From JAYVSZ01 sp043774925 (GTDB taxonomy: Bacteria; Pseudomonadota; Gammaproteobacteria; Burkholderiales; Methylophilaceae), in assembly GCA_043774925.1 (NCBI GenBank), contig JAYVSZ010000013.1, positions 1 to 64,000 on the forward strand: a DNA stretch of 64,000 nt, written 5' to 3'. Below are positions 22,758 through 31,556 of the stretch, piece after piece. The position numbers and the translations under genes are program-made. The number at the start of each line of letters is the position of its first letter. The stretch's first letter is position 1. The notes beneath the pieces were generated by a model that worked only from the letters and a program-made list of their open reading frames with translations, ran no database searches and was not told the DNA's origin.

Positions 22758-25009
22758 CCTATAAAGTGAGTTTTGCCACCTTAGTAACCAAGTTAAGGGC
22801 ATCATCAATCTGGTTGGTTTCAGAAATGGGCGGTGCAAATCTTTTTCTACTATTATTGCTAATTGGCATTACATTTTTTCCGCTATTTTTTGTTGGCTTT
22901 ACTACAAACGACGATGCTACTATTGCAATAAACTTTGGCGAAAATTTTGATTTACTTCATGAGTCAATTATAACGGCTCAAATGCAGGGTAGGTTTATGT
23001 TTTTATGGGCATACCCGCTACTGAGGCTACCCTATTTGATAGACAATCAAGCTTGGTATCTTTTTCTGAAGTTTGGTGCAATTTTTTTAGTACTGGCTTC
23101 ACTTTATTTTTCAATTCGACAGATATTCAGATCCACATGGCTTGCATTTACCTCAGTTTTATTTTTCATAGGGTTTATACAAAACGGATGGGATCACAAT
23201 GCACTTACATCATACCCTGTAGCTTTTAATATATATGCCGCTTCATTTTTAATTTCACTTGGCTTGTTTTCCACGGCAATTGACCGAAAAAAAACTTCGT
23301 TGGCAACACTCTCCGGTATTTTTTATTTTTTCTCTCTTGGTAGTGAGCTATTCGTACTTTTTTATCCAGTTTATTTTGTAATATTGTTGTCACGAGGTGT
23401 GCCTGCAGAGCCTATTTTTAGGCGACTAAAATCAGGAGTAAATTTTTTACTATCAATCACGTTGCCGTTGCTTATTTATTTAATTATATATTTTATATGG
23501 AGGCAAAATTTTCCTTCGGGCTATGATGGCAATAACTTAAATGGGTTTAATATACTCGCAGCTTGTAAAGTGATTGGTAGTTATAGCTTGGCGGCCTTTC
23601 CTTTAGCATCTCTAAAATTTATGCTTGATCCTGAGTCGCAATGGATAATTGCACATGTTTCTAGCCGGCGGATGCTTTTATCTGAGTTGAGTGCGGTAAA
23701 TTTCATCAAACCTGCTGTGTTCGGGTTTCTTTTTGCAACGCTAATGAATACTAAATATTCTGCATTTCCAAAGCAACGAGTGCTGGCCATTGGCGCGGTT
23801 TTAGCATTTATTGGTATTTTTATTCCAAATATATTGTTGGGATTTGTTCAAAAGCATCAAGATTGGGTAGCTTCTGGTAGCCATTCATATTTGTATACAT
23901 ATTACTCGTTTATCTCAGCAGCTGTTTTTCTGTCATTGTTTGCAGCTTATTTAAAGGTCAAAGCGTTGTTATGGCCAAGAGCTCTTCGAAGGGCGTTTAC
24001 TTTTTTTTGCATTATTATAGTGATGATGCTAAGTTTTGTTGTGGAAGTAAGAAATGGATACGTTGCGCTCGATCAAAAGTTGTCTCATCGTAAATGGCAG
24101 TTAATGGACGAGGTTATAAAGTCTCCAGCTTTCAAGAGTATTCCTGATGGCTCTATAGTTATTGCACCAACTTTATCTGCTCATCATCGTGGGATTATGG
24201 TTGTGCCTATTGAGTATTGGTCTAAGTACACAAAGCACAAGACTGGCAAGGCTGTCCAATTTGTTGATGATAAATGTATTGATGGCTTGCCTTGTTTTTC
24301 ATTGATTTTTCGACAAGCGCTGAAAACAGACAATCAATTTGTAATTCTTTCAAAGATAGATGATATGAATCTTCAGACTTCGAAGGACTTAGTTGTATAT
24401 TCCATACCTAAATTGGCCAATTCTATGCTAATTGGGTCTTTTGTACCTGGCCCTAAATCGCCACAGTTAAAAGTTAATGATATACCTGCTGATAACGTTT
24501 CCCTTGGATTTTTTTCATCAAGCTGGCCGCGTAATTTCGATAATAGTCTTGTGCAAGCTGTACATGTAGCAGGAAATGTTGATATTATTCCAGATCAAAT
24601 AACTATTTCACAATATGACATAATGACTCGCCCTGGACAGCTTGTTGCCAGTTTAGGTGATGGATTTTATGGATGGGAAGTACAATCTGGACAACCTTCG
24701 TTGGTTTGGAGTAAGGATGTCTCAGAGTTGCGTATTGTAAATTATGATGAAAAGTCTACCATTGCCAATGTTATGTTTGAGGCCTCATCACTTGAAAAGA
24801 TAAATTTGCATGCATCAGGTGCATCTAAGACATCTTTTTTGGTTACTCCAGGACAATACACGCCAATACAATTCTCAATTTTAGTACCACCTGGTATAAG
24901 CAGTATTGTATTGCGATCGAATCGACCAGCAATAACACCAGGTAATGATGATAAGAGATTTTTGAGTTTTTCGATTAGAGAATTACATTTAATAAAGAAT
25001 AAAGAATAA
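22754..25009 (+). CDS. Large membrane protein of unknown function in the polysaccharide cluster
   Basis: A 751-residue protein with about ten membrane segments in its first 450 residues, then a largely soluble C-terminal part of about 300 residues that is strand-rich. After the first membrane segment comes GFTTNDDATIAINFG, an acidic loop in the position where GT-C glycosyltransferases often have catalytic Asp residues. I infer a GT-C-like enzyme or an acyl/phospho transferase, but no family is recognised. It overlaps the preceding glycosyltransferase gene by four bases. Confidence 0.75.
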   Translation: MTYKVSFATLVTKLRASSIWLVSEMGGANLFLLLLLIGITFFPLFFVGFTTNDDATIAINFGENFDLLHESIITAQMQGRFMFLWAYPLLRLPYLIDNQAWYLFLKFGAIFLVLASLYFSIRQIFRSTWLAFTSVLFFIGFIQNGWDHNALTSYPVAFNIYAASFLISLGLFSTAIDRKKTSLATLSGIFYFFSLGSELFVLFYPVYFVILLSRGVPAEPIFRRLKSGVNFLLSITLPLLIYLIIYFIWRQNFPSGYDGNNLNGFNILAACKVIGSYSLAAFPLASLKFMLDPESQWIIAHVSSRRMLLSELSAVNFIKPAVFGFLFATLMNTKYSAFPKQRVLAIGAVLAFIGIFIPNILLGFVQKHQDWVASGSHSYLYTYYSFISAAVFLSLFAAYLKVKALLWPRALRRAFTFFCIIIVMMLSFVVEVRNGYVALDQKLSHRKWQLMDEVIKSPAFKSIPDGSIVIAPTLSAHHRGIMVVPIEYWSKYTKHKTGKAVQFVDDKCIDGLPCFSLIFRQALKTDNQFVILSKIDDMNLQTSKDLVVYSIPKLANSMLIGSFVPGPKSPQLKVNDIPADNVSLGFFSSSWPRNFDNSLVQAVHVAGNVDIIPDQITISQYDIMTRPGQLVASLGDGFYGWEVQSGQPSLVWSKDVSELRIVNYDEKSTIANVMFEASSLEKINLHASGASKTSFLVTPGQYTPIQFSILVPPGISSIVLRSNRPAITPGNDDKRFLSFSIRELHLIKNKE

Positions 25010-25016
25010 AGAATTT

Positions 25017-25259
25017 ATGCCTCACATTCCCGTTGTAATTTTTGTTTATAAAGCTGATAGATGCCTCAACGAGCTTTACCTGCGCCTCAAAGCGTCATTG
25101 AAAACCCTCACTAAAGATTTTGAAATAGTTGGAACGTTTAGAACGGCAGAAAGATCTAGTGGCTTCAAAGAAGCCCGCTTGCAGCAAATTTTGAAGCCAA
25201 TACGCCCCGTTAATGCTGCAGTGATGGCATGTACTGATGCTAGAGCCAATAAGTTATGA
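25017..25259 (+). pseudogene. Remnant of a GT2 glycosyltransferase
   Basis: An 80-residue frame. Residues 3-37 (PHIPVVIFVYKADRCLNEL to DFEIV) resemble the first strand and helix of a family 2 glycosyltransferase and align with the start of the next gene (ISVISPVYGAERLVDEL to SYEII). The aspartate region that should follow (EDRSPDD in the next gene) is missing; an unrelated, probably non-functional tail takes its place. It overlaps the next start by four bases. I read it as the stub of a deleted paralogue; a small functional protein cannot be ruled out. Confidence 0.5.
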
Positions 25260-26203
25260 AAAAGGAAGCGATAGTGGAAATATCTGTCATAAGCCCAGTT
25301 TACGGGGCAGAGCGATTGGTGGATGAGCTTGTTGTGCAGTTGCGAGCGGTATTAGAAAATGTCACATCCAGTTATGAAATTATTCTTGTAGAAGATAGGA
25401 GTCCTGACGATAGTTGGGCTGAGATAAAAAAAGTATGTGCTTTATATCCAGAAGTTGTGGGAATGAGATTGAGCCGGAACTTTGGTCAACATTATGCAAT
25501 TTCGGCAGGTCTCACCAAAGCTAGAGGTAAGTGGGTGATTGTGATGGATTGCGATTTGCAGGATCAACCGAGCGAAATCCCTAAAATGCTTACTGAGGCA
25601 AAGAGCGGGTACGATGTAGTGCTTGCGCGCCGTGCTTTGCGACAAGATAAATGGTTTAAGCGTGTGTCATCTAAATGCTTTTACAGCTTGCTTAGCTACC
25701 TCACTGGAGTAAAACAAGACCCAGCAATAGCTAATTTTGGAGTTTACAACCAAAAAGTGATTGCGGCGATTAATGCTATGCCAGAGTCCATTAGATATTT
25801 TCCAACTATGGTGCGCTGGGTGGGGTTTAATGTCACGACCCTAGATGTGGCTCACGCAAAGAGGCCAGAAGGTAAAACATCATACAGTTTTAAAAAGTTA
25901 CTTCACCTTGCTTTAGATATTTGTTTAGCTAACTCGGATAAGCCAATACGTTTAGTAGTTAAAACTGGATTCCTGATATCTGTCATTGGCTTCGTGTTTG
26001 CTGCCTATATAGCAATACAGGCTTTGCAAGGTAAGGTAGAGGTGCTAGGTTATGCCAGTTTGCTTGTTTCTATATGGATACTGTCAGGGCTAATCATTCT
26101 TATCGTTGGTGTAGTAGGTTTGTATGTAGGAAAATCATTCGAAGGGATAAAGAGTCGTCCTGCATTTATTGTGGACGAGGTTCTTGGTGATGAATACCGA
26201 TAA
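25256..26203 (+). CDS. GT2 polyprenyl-phosphate glycosyltransferase (GtrB/DPM1-like)
   Basis: A 315-residue protein. The GT-A domain (residues about 8-230) contains ISPVYGAERLVDEL, LVEDRSPDDSW, SRNFGQHYAISAG and the metal-site region VIVMDCDLQDQPSEIP. Two C-terminal membrane segments follow (about 238-260 and 272-298). This layout is that of enzymes that load a sugar onto undecaprenyl phosphate. A GtrA-like flippase is encoded nearby (27165-27575), so the pair could provide a lipid-linked sugar for periplasmic modification. Confidence 0.9.
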   Translation: MKKEAIVEISVISPVYGAERLVDELVVQLRAVLENVTSSYEIILVEDRSPDDSWAEIKKVCALYPEVVGMRLSRNFGQHYAISAGLTKARGKWVIVMDCDLQDQPSEIPKMLTEAKSGYDVVLARRALRQDKWFKRVSSKCFYSLLSYLTGVKQDPAIANFGVYNQKVIAAINAMPESIRYFPTMVRWVGFNVTTLDVAHAKRPEGKTSYSFKKLLHLALDICLANSDKPIRLVVKTGFLISVIGFVFAAYIAIQALQGKVEVLGYASLLVSIWILSGLIILIVGVVGLYVGKSFEGIKSRPAFIVDEVLGDEYR

Positions 26204-27089
26204 AATGTTAGGTCTCTATCTGATGACGTCTAAGGGTGTGGCAGTCCTTCAGCGGCTACTGGCAAACTATGGTCAAAATTGCATAGCTTACGTGGTTACA
26301 GCGCAGGATGTTGCTACCGAGTATGATGGTTACGAAGACATACTCAGAATTGCGAGCAAAGCAGGCATTCCAGTCTGCTTGAGATCCGAGATACCGCAAC
26401 AACGTGCAGATTATCTACTAGCAGTTTCTTGGCGCTGGCTAATCAAAGAAGCGCTAGGTCAGAAGTTGGTGGTTTTTCATGATTCATTATTGCCACGATA
26501 TCGTGGATTTGCGCCACTTATTAGCGCCTTAGTCAACGGTGAAAAGCAGGTCGGTGTTACAGCACTTTTTGCCTCTGATGAGTATGACAGAGGGGATATT
26601 ATTGGCCAAGAATCGGTCAATATTCATTACCCGATCACGATTGCTGAGGCTATTAGGCTGGTTGTGCCTTGCTATGAAAAATTAGTGGTTGATATTGTTG
26701 AAAAACTACTTCGTGGTCATATTGTTGGCCAACCACAAGATGAGTCTGAGGCCACCTACAGTTTGTGGCGAGATGATAAAGATTATTTTGTGGACTGGTC
26801 TTTGGATGCATCGCGCATCGAAAGGTTTGTGGATGCTGTTGGCTTCCCCTTCAAAGGCGCTGCTGCAACTATTGAAGGTAAGCTATTTCGTATTCGAAAG
26901 TGTGAGGCTATGACAGATGTCATGATCGAGAACCGGTCTTTAGGTAAAGTTATCTTTGCGGAAGATGGTAAGCCTGTAGTGGTGTGTGGGCAGGGTTTGC
27001 TAAAAATTTTGCATCTCACTGAGGATGGTGCTGAATGCAATTTTCTACCACTGTCTAGATTTCGTACGAGATTTGAGACGCATTGTTAG
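26190..27089 (+). CDS. Formyltransferase-family protein, probable sugar N-formyltransferase
   Basis: About 299 residues. The N10-formyltetrahydrofolate-dependent formyltransferase core is visible: VVFHDSLLPRYRGFAPLISAL (split here as VVFHDSLLP and RYRGFAP), with the His and the following residues of the catalytic signature, then ALFASDEYDRGDIIGQ. A C-terminal domain like that of methionyl-tRNA formyltransferase follows. In polysaccharide clusters such enzymes formylate 4-amino sugars. The aminotransferase at 28340-29485 is the likely partner. I chose the ATG at 26190, which overlaps the GT2 gene by 14 bases; an ATG at 26205 is also possible. Confidence 0.82.
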   Translation: MNTDKMLGLYLMTSKGVAVLQRLLANYGQNCIAYVVTAQDVATEYDGYEDILRIASKAGIPVCLRSEIPQQRADYLLAVSWRWLIKEALGQKLVVFHDSLLPRYRGFAPLISALVNGEKQVGVTALFASDEYDRGDIIGQESVNIHYPITIAEAIRLVVPCYEKLVVDIVEKLLRGHIVGQPQDESEATYSLWRDDKDYFVDWSLDASRIERFVDAVGFPFKGAAATIEGKLFRIRKCEAMTDVMIENRSLGKVIFAEDGKPVVVCGQGLLKILHLTEDGAECNFLPLSRFRTRFETHC

Positions 27090-27164
27090 TTGAGGTTCAA
27101 TTGACGTCTTCTTCGGCAGTAATTGCGGAAATTAAATTCGAAACCAATTTGGTAAAGATATTGT

Positions 27165-27575
27165 ATGGTCAGCTCACAGTTTAATCCTACAGACAGTAGT
27201 ACTGCAATGCAGTTGTTTCGATATGCCATTGTTGGCGTTGGCAGCAACATTGCGGGTTATTGTGTTTATTTGATAATTACTTATTTTGGCTTAACCCCTA
27301 AGACTGCTATGACTTTGTTGTACGGTATTATTTCGGTAATAAGCTTTATAGGGAATTTCAACCTAACCTTTTCTTATAAGGGGGGCATGCGCGGATCTGG
27401 CATTAGATATTTCTTTTCTTATCTGGTAGGCTACCTTATCAATCTAGCAATTATAGTAATATTTGTTGATCATTTTGGGTACGCACACCAGTTAGTACAG
27501 GCAGTAGCTATTTTTGTTGTGGCTGCATTTTTGTTCATTTCCCTAAAGTTTTTTGTTTTCAAGGTTACTTCATGA
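27165..27575 (+). CDS. GtrA-family membrane protein
   Basis: A 136-residue protein with four membrane segments. GtrA signatures are visible: LFRYAIVGVGSNIAGYCVYL in the first segment, FIGNFNLTFSYKGG after the second, and FISLKFFVFK at the C-terminus. GtrA proteins are thought to flip lipid-linked monosaccharides. Together with the GtrB-like GT2 enzyme at 25256-26203 it forms a plausible side-chain glucosylation-type system. It overlaps the next gene by four bases. Confidence 0.87.
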   Translation: MVSSQFNPTDSSTAMQLFRYAIVGVGSNIAGYCVYLIITYFGLTPKTAMTLLYGIISVISFIGNFNLTFSYKGGMRGSGIRYFFSYLVGYLINLAIIVIFVDHFGYAHQLVQAVAIFVVAAFLFISLKFFVFKVTS

Positions 27576-28327
27576 AGCCATCAGATTACTCGCCTTTCCC
27601 TTCATCTTATTTTGAGAAGCTTGCAGCAGCGGAGTCAGGTTATTGGTGGTTTCGCGCACGTAATCGTGTATTGTTGTGGGTGTTGGAGGCAAAGATAAGA
27701 CCTTTTTCTAGCTTATTGGAAGTTGGTTGTGGTACGGGTTATGTTCTGGAAGGGATTAGTAAGATTTATCCTACTGCGACTCTCTTCGGTGCAGAATACT
27801 TTGAAGAAGGTCTTTTTTTTGCACGTCAGCGCATACCTACCGCCACTTTTCAACAGCTTGATGCCACGGCTATGGAAGATAAGAACCGCTATGACGTGAT
27901 AGGTGCATTCGATGTAATTGAACATATTGAACATGATGAAAAGGTATTATGTAATCTAGGGCGAGCATTAAAAAATGGTGGCACATTAATGATTACTGTT
28001 CCGCAGCATCGTTGGTTATGGTCCGCGGTTGATGAGCATGCCTGCCATCTGCGCCGCTATACTCGTGCTGAACTCGTAGAGAAAGTGGCGCGTACTGGTT
28101 TGAAAGTAGACTATGTGAGCTCGTTTGTAAGCTTACTTGTACCTGTCATGTGGTTGGCGAGGTTGAATGCTAGTAAAGATGGTTATGAGCCAATGAGTGA
28201 ATTTAGTATTTCACCTCTGGTAAATAAAACTTTAGAATTTATTATGATGGTTGAGTTGTTTTTATTGAAAATTGGTATGCGCTTTCCTGTCGGTGGTTCA
28301 CTTTTATTGATTGCTAAAAAGATATAA
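27572..28327 (+). CDS. Class I SAM-dependent methyltransferase
   Basis: A 251-residue methyltransferase. The SAM-binding motif LLEVGCGTGYVLEGI is at about residues 48-62, followed by FDVIEHIEHDEKVL, NGGTLMITVPQHRWLWS and the HLRRYTRAEL segment common to sugar-cluster methyltransferases. The N-terminus (YSPFPSSYFEKLAAAESGYWWFRARN) fits a family of such proteins near GT2/GtrA genes (landmark: YWWFRARN). The substrate is unknown; the product could be a lipid or a sugar derivative. It is coupled to the gtrA-like gene by a four-base overlap. Confidence 0.85.
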   Translation: MKPSDYSPFPSSYFEKLAAAESGYWWFRARNRVLLWVLEAKIRPFSSLLEVGCGTGYVLEGISKIYPTATLFGAEYFEEGLFFARQRIPTATFQQLDATAMEDKNRYDVIGAFDVIEHIEHDEKVLCNLGRALKNGGTLMITVPQHRWLWSAVDEHACHLRRYTRAELVEKVARTGLKVDYVSSFVSLLVPVMWLARLNASKDGYEPMSEFSISPLVNKTLEFIMMVELFLLKIGMRFPVGGSLLLIAKKI

Positions 28328-28339
28328 TTGGAGTTTAGT

Positions 28340-29485
28340 TTGACTAACGAAAAAATCCCGTTCAACCGTCCTTACATGACTGGTAAAGAACTTTACTATA
28401 TTGCTGAAGCTAAGTTTGGCAATATGCTTGCTGGCGATGGCCCTTTTACCAAAAAATGTCACCAATGGCTGGAGGCTAAAACTGGCTCGAAAAAAGCTTT
28501 GTTGACACATTCATGTACAGCGGCGCTTGAAATGGCTGCCATTTTGGCGGACATTCAACCAGGTGATGAAGTCATTATGCCTTCATACACTTTTGTTTCT
28601 ACCGCCAATGCGTTTGTGTTGCGCGGTGGTGTGCCAGTTTTTATAGATATTAGACCAGACACGCTAAATATTGATGAAACCTTAATTGAGGCGGCGATTA
28701 CGCCACGAACAAAAGCCATTGTACCAGTGCATTATGCAGGCGTTGCTTGTGAGATGGATAACATTATGGAGATTGCTTCTCGACACAAGTTGCTCGTGAT
28801 AGAAGACGCTGCGCAAGGTGTTATGTCTAGTTATAAAGGGCGGCCTTTAGGCTCTATTGGACACTTGGGTTGCCTGAGCTTTCATGAAACCAAAAATATA
28901 ATATCTGGTGAGGGTGGAGCACTGCTAATTAACGATATGAGCCTTGCTAATCGAGCAGAAATCATTCGTGAGAAGGGGACAAATCGTAGCCAGTTTTTTC
29001 GGGGTCAAGTAGATAAATATACATGGTGCGACATTGGTTCAAGTTATCTTCCAGGCGAATTAATTGCAGCTTTTCTTTGGGCACAAATGGAGGCGGCGGA
29101 TGAAATCACACAGGGTCGCTTGCAAGTTTGGAATGTTTATCATCAAGCATTGGCATCGCTTGAACAGAAAGGTGTGATTAGGCGCCCAGTTATACCAGAA
29201 GAATGCGTGCAGAATGCTCATATGTATTACTTACTGTTAGCAGATCTTGAGCAGCGTACTACCTTTATAGAAAAGATGAAGCTAAAAGGCGTTGCGACGG
29301 TGTTTCATTATGTACCGTTACATAACTCTCTAGCTGGTGAGCGATACGGACGGACGCATGGTGATTTGCCAGTAACGATAGACCTTGCAGATCGTTTGGT
29401 TCGTTTGCCATTATGGTTTGGATTAGATGAGCATCAGAAAAAAGTTATTACCGAAGTTTTTGGAGCGTTAAATTCGAATGGTTAA
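28340..29485 (+). CDS. rffA: dTDP-4-amino-4,6-dideoxygalactose transaminase-like enzyme
   Basis: A PLP-dependent aminotransferase of the DegT/RffA family, about 381 residues. The N-terminal IPFNRPYMTGKELYYIAEA is typical of RffA/WecE. The PLP lysine lies in LSFHETKNI (the HxTKN motif), and IEDAAQGV supplies the aspartate. It would turn a nucleotide-linked 4-keto-6-deoxy sugar into a 4-amino sugar, which the formyltransferase at 26190-27089 could then formylate. dTDP-glucose genes (rmlAB) are not in the window. The TTG at 28340 is chosen because GGAG lies six bases upstream. Confidence 0.88.
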   Translation: MTNEKIPFNRPYMTGKELYYIAEAKFGNMLAGDGPFTKKCHQWLEAKTGSKKALLTHSCTAALEMAAILADIQPGDEVIMPSYTFVSTANAFVLRGGVPVFIDIRPDTLNIDETLIEAAITPRTKAIVPVHYAGVACEMDNIMEIASRHKLLVIEDAAQGVMSSYKGRPLGSIGHLGCLSFHETKNIISGEGGALLINDMSLANRAEIIREKGTNRSQFFRGQVDKYTWCDIGSSYLPGELIAAFLWAQMEAADEITQGRLQVWNVYHQALASLEQKGVIRRPVIPEECVQNAHMYYLLLADLEQRTTFIEKMKLKGVATVFHYVPLHNSLAGERYGRTHGDLPVTIDLADRLVRLPLWFGLDEHQKKVITEVFGALNSNG

Positions 29486-29552
29486 TTTCACTTTTGGATT
29501 TTAGCAGTTTTTGGTTTGACAGATTTTTAGCATTTATTGGATAGAGGTGAGC

Positions 29553-30590
29553 ATGAAGAAAAGTGCGGTTGTTACAGGCATTACTGGGCAAGATGGTGCT
29601 TACTTGGCGCAATTATTATTAGAAAAAGGCTATAAAGTGTATGGCACATTTCGCCGTACCAGTTCTGTAAACTTTTGGCGAATTGAAGAGTTGGGTATTG
29701 ATAAATTTCCTAACTTGCATTTAATTGAATATGACCTTACTGATTTATCAGCGAGTATTCGTTTATTGCAGACCACTGGTGCAACTGAGGTATACAACCT
29801 TGCTGCACAGAGCTTTGTAGGGGTTTCGTTTGAGCAGCCAATTACCACTGCAGAAATTACAGGTATTGGCTCAGTAAATCTGCTTGAGGCTATTCGCATA
29901 GTTAACCCTAAAATCCGCTTTTATCAGGCCAGCACATCTGAAATGTTTGGTAAGGTGCAGGCTATACCCCAAATAGAAACTACGCCATTTTACCCGCGTA
30001 GCCCTTATGGGGTGGCTAAGCTTTATGCGCATTGGATGACGATTAATTACCGTGAAAGCTATAACATATTCGGTGCCAGTGGCATTTTGTTTAATCACGA
30101 AAGCCCGTTACGTGGTCGTGAGTTTGTTACCAGAAAAATTACTGATAGCGCTGCAAAAATCAAGCTGGGTAAACTTGATGTATTAGAGCTTGGTAATATG
30201 GACGCTAAGCGTGATTGGGGTTATGCGAAAGATTATGTCGAGGGCATGTGGCGTATATTGCAAGCAAGTGAGCCTGATACTTTTGTGCTTGCTACTAATC
30301 GCACTGAGACTGTACGTGATTTTGTAACGATGGCGTTTAAAGCAACGGATGTTGCACTAGAATGGCGTGGTAAAGGTGAAAGTGAGCAGGCCTTATGCTC
30401 GCGTACTGGTAAGGTTTTAGTGAAGGTTAACCCTAAGTTTTATCGCCCAGCAGAGGTTGAGTTGTTGATTGGTAACCCACAAAAGGCAAAAGACATTTTG
30501 GGTTGGGAGCCAAAAACAACGTTAGAGCAGTTGTGCCAAATGATGGTAGAAGCTGATTTGCGCCGTAATGAAATTGGCTTTTCATTTTAA
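29553..30590 (+). CDS. gmd: GDP-mannose 4,6-dehydratase
   Basis: About 345 residues. The extended SDR fold begins with VVTGITGQDGAYLAQLLL, and the family-specific FRRTSSVNFWRI follows. The catalytic YGVAK and the NHESPLRGREFVTRKI segment are present. The product, GDP-4-keto-6-deoxymannose, is the branch point to GDP-L-fucose (Fcl) and GDP-D-rhamnose (Rmd). The ATG at 29553 has GAGGTGAG upstream; a GTG at 29547 is inside that site. Its stop overlaps the next ATG. Confidence 0.95.
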   Translation: MKKSAVVTGITGQDGAYLAQLLLEKGYKVYGTFRRTSSVNFWRIEELGIDKFPNLHLIEYDLTDLSASIRLLQTTGATEVYNLAAQSFVGVSFEQPITTAEITGIGSVNLLEAIRIVNPKIRFYQASTSEMFGKVQAIPQIETTPFYPRSPYGVAKLYAHWMTINYRESYNIFGASGILFNHESPLRGREFVTRKITDSAAKIKLGKLDVLELGNMDAKRDWGYAKDYVEGMWRILQASEPDTFVLATNRTETVRDFVTMAFKATDVALEWRGKGESEQALCSRTGKVLVKVNPKFYRPAEVELLIGNPQKAKDILGWEPKTTLEQLCQMMVEADLRRNEIGFSF

Positions 30591-31471
30591 TGAAGAAAGT
30601 ATTAATTACTGGAATAGATGGCTTCACTGGGCTCTATTTGGCGAGCGCGCTAAAACAACAGGGACTAGAGGTTATTGGATTGACTGCTACGGACAGTCCT
30701 GATTTAGGTCTTTATAAATGTGATTTGTTAGATAAAAATCGCTTAAACAAAATCGTTAAAGAGATTAAGCCCGATTATGTTGCACATTTGGCTGGTATTG
30801 CATTTGTGGGGCATGGCAATAGTGAGGACTTTTACCGAGTTAATGTGGTGGGTACCATGAATTTACTCGAATCGCTGTGCCAAACTGGACTAAGCCTGAG
30901 TAAGGTGTTGATCGCAAGCAGTGCCAATATATACGGCACACCGAATATTGAAGTCATTGATGAAAATACATTGCCGGCACCTGTAAATCACTATGCTACT
31001 AGCAAGCTGGCAATGGAGTGCATGGTACGGACTATGTTTTCTAAGCTGCCTATCATCATTACACGCCCCTTTAACTACACTGGGCTTGGTCAGAATGAGC
31101 AGTTTTTAATACCTAAAATTATTGGACATTTTAAGCGGCACGAAAAAGTAATTGAATTAGGTAACTTGGATGTGAGTAGAGATTTTTCAGATGTGCGGGA
31201 TGTTGTAGGCAGCTATGTTGCTTTGCTAATGTCTAAAGCTGAATCTACCGCTGTGAATATTTGTTCGGGGAGAGCTACCTCCATACGTGAAATTATCACA
31301 AAAACAGAACGGCTTGCAGGATATGATATTGAGGTGCGTGTTACCCCTACTTTTGTTAGACCAAATGAGATAGCGCATTTAAGTGGCGACAATAGTTATT
31401 TAAAACAGCTCACAGGCATGACTTTAAATTTACCTATTGAACAAACTTTACAGTGGATGCTAAAAGGCTAG
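30590..31471 (+). CDS. rmd: GDP-4-keto-6-deoxy-D-mannose reductase
   Basis: A 293-residue SDR enzyme. VLITGIDGFTGLYLASAL is the nucleotide-binding loop, SSANIYGTP and YATSK carry the catalytic residues, and SRDFSDVRDVVGSY is a family landmark. Rmd reduces the Gmd product to GDP-D-rhamnose. Its start overlaps gmd by one base, and gmd-rmd pairs are well known in D-rhamnose polymers such as the P. aeruginosa common antigen. Another NAD-dependent epimerase function is possible but less likely in this position. Confidence 0.85.
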   Translation: MKKVLITGIDGFTGLYLASALKQQGLEVIGLTATDSPDLGLYKCDLLDKNRLNKIVKEIKPDYVAHLAGIAFVGHGNSEDFYRVNVVGTMNLLESLCQTGLSLSKVLIASSANIYGTPNIEVIDENTLPAPVNHYATSKLAMECMVRTMFSKLPIIITRPFNYTGLGQNEQFLIPKIIGHFKRHEKVIELGNLDVSRDFSDVRDVVGSYVALLMSKAESTAVNICSGRATSIREIITKTERLAGYDIEVRVTPTFVRPNEIAHLSGDNSYLKQLTGMTLNLPIEQTLQWMLKG

Positions 31472-31556
31472 CAATTTATTACTAGGCAAATACTATTGTG
31501 CGTGTATATTTTATATTAGGCGTAATTAAACTGAGTTTTTTACATAAAGAATATTG

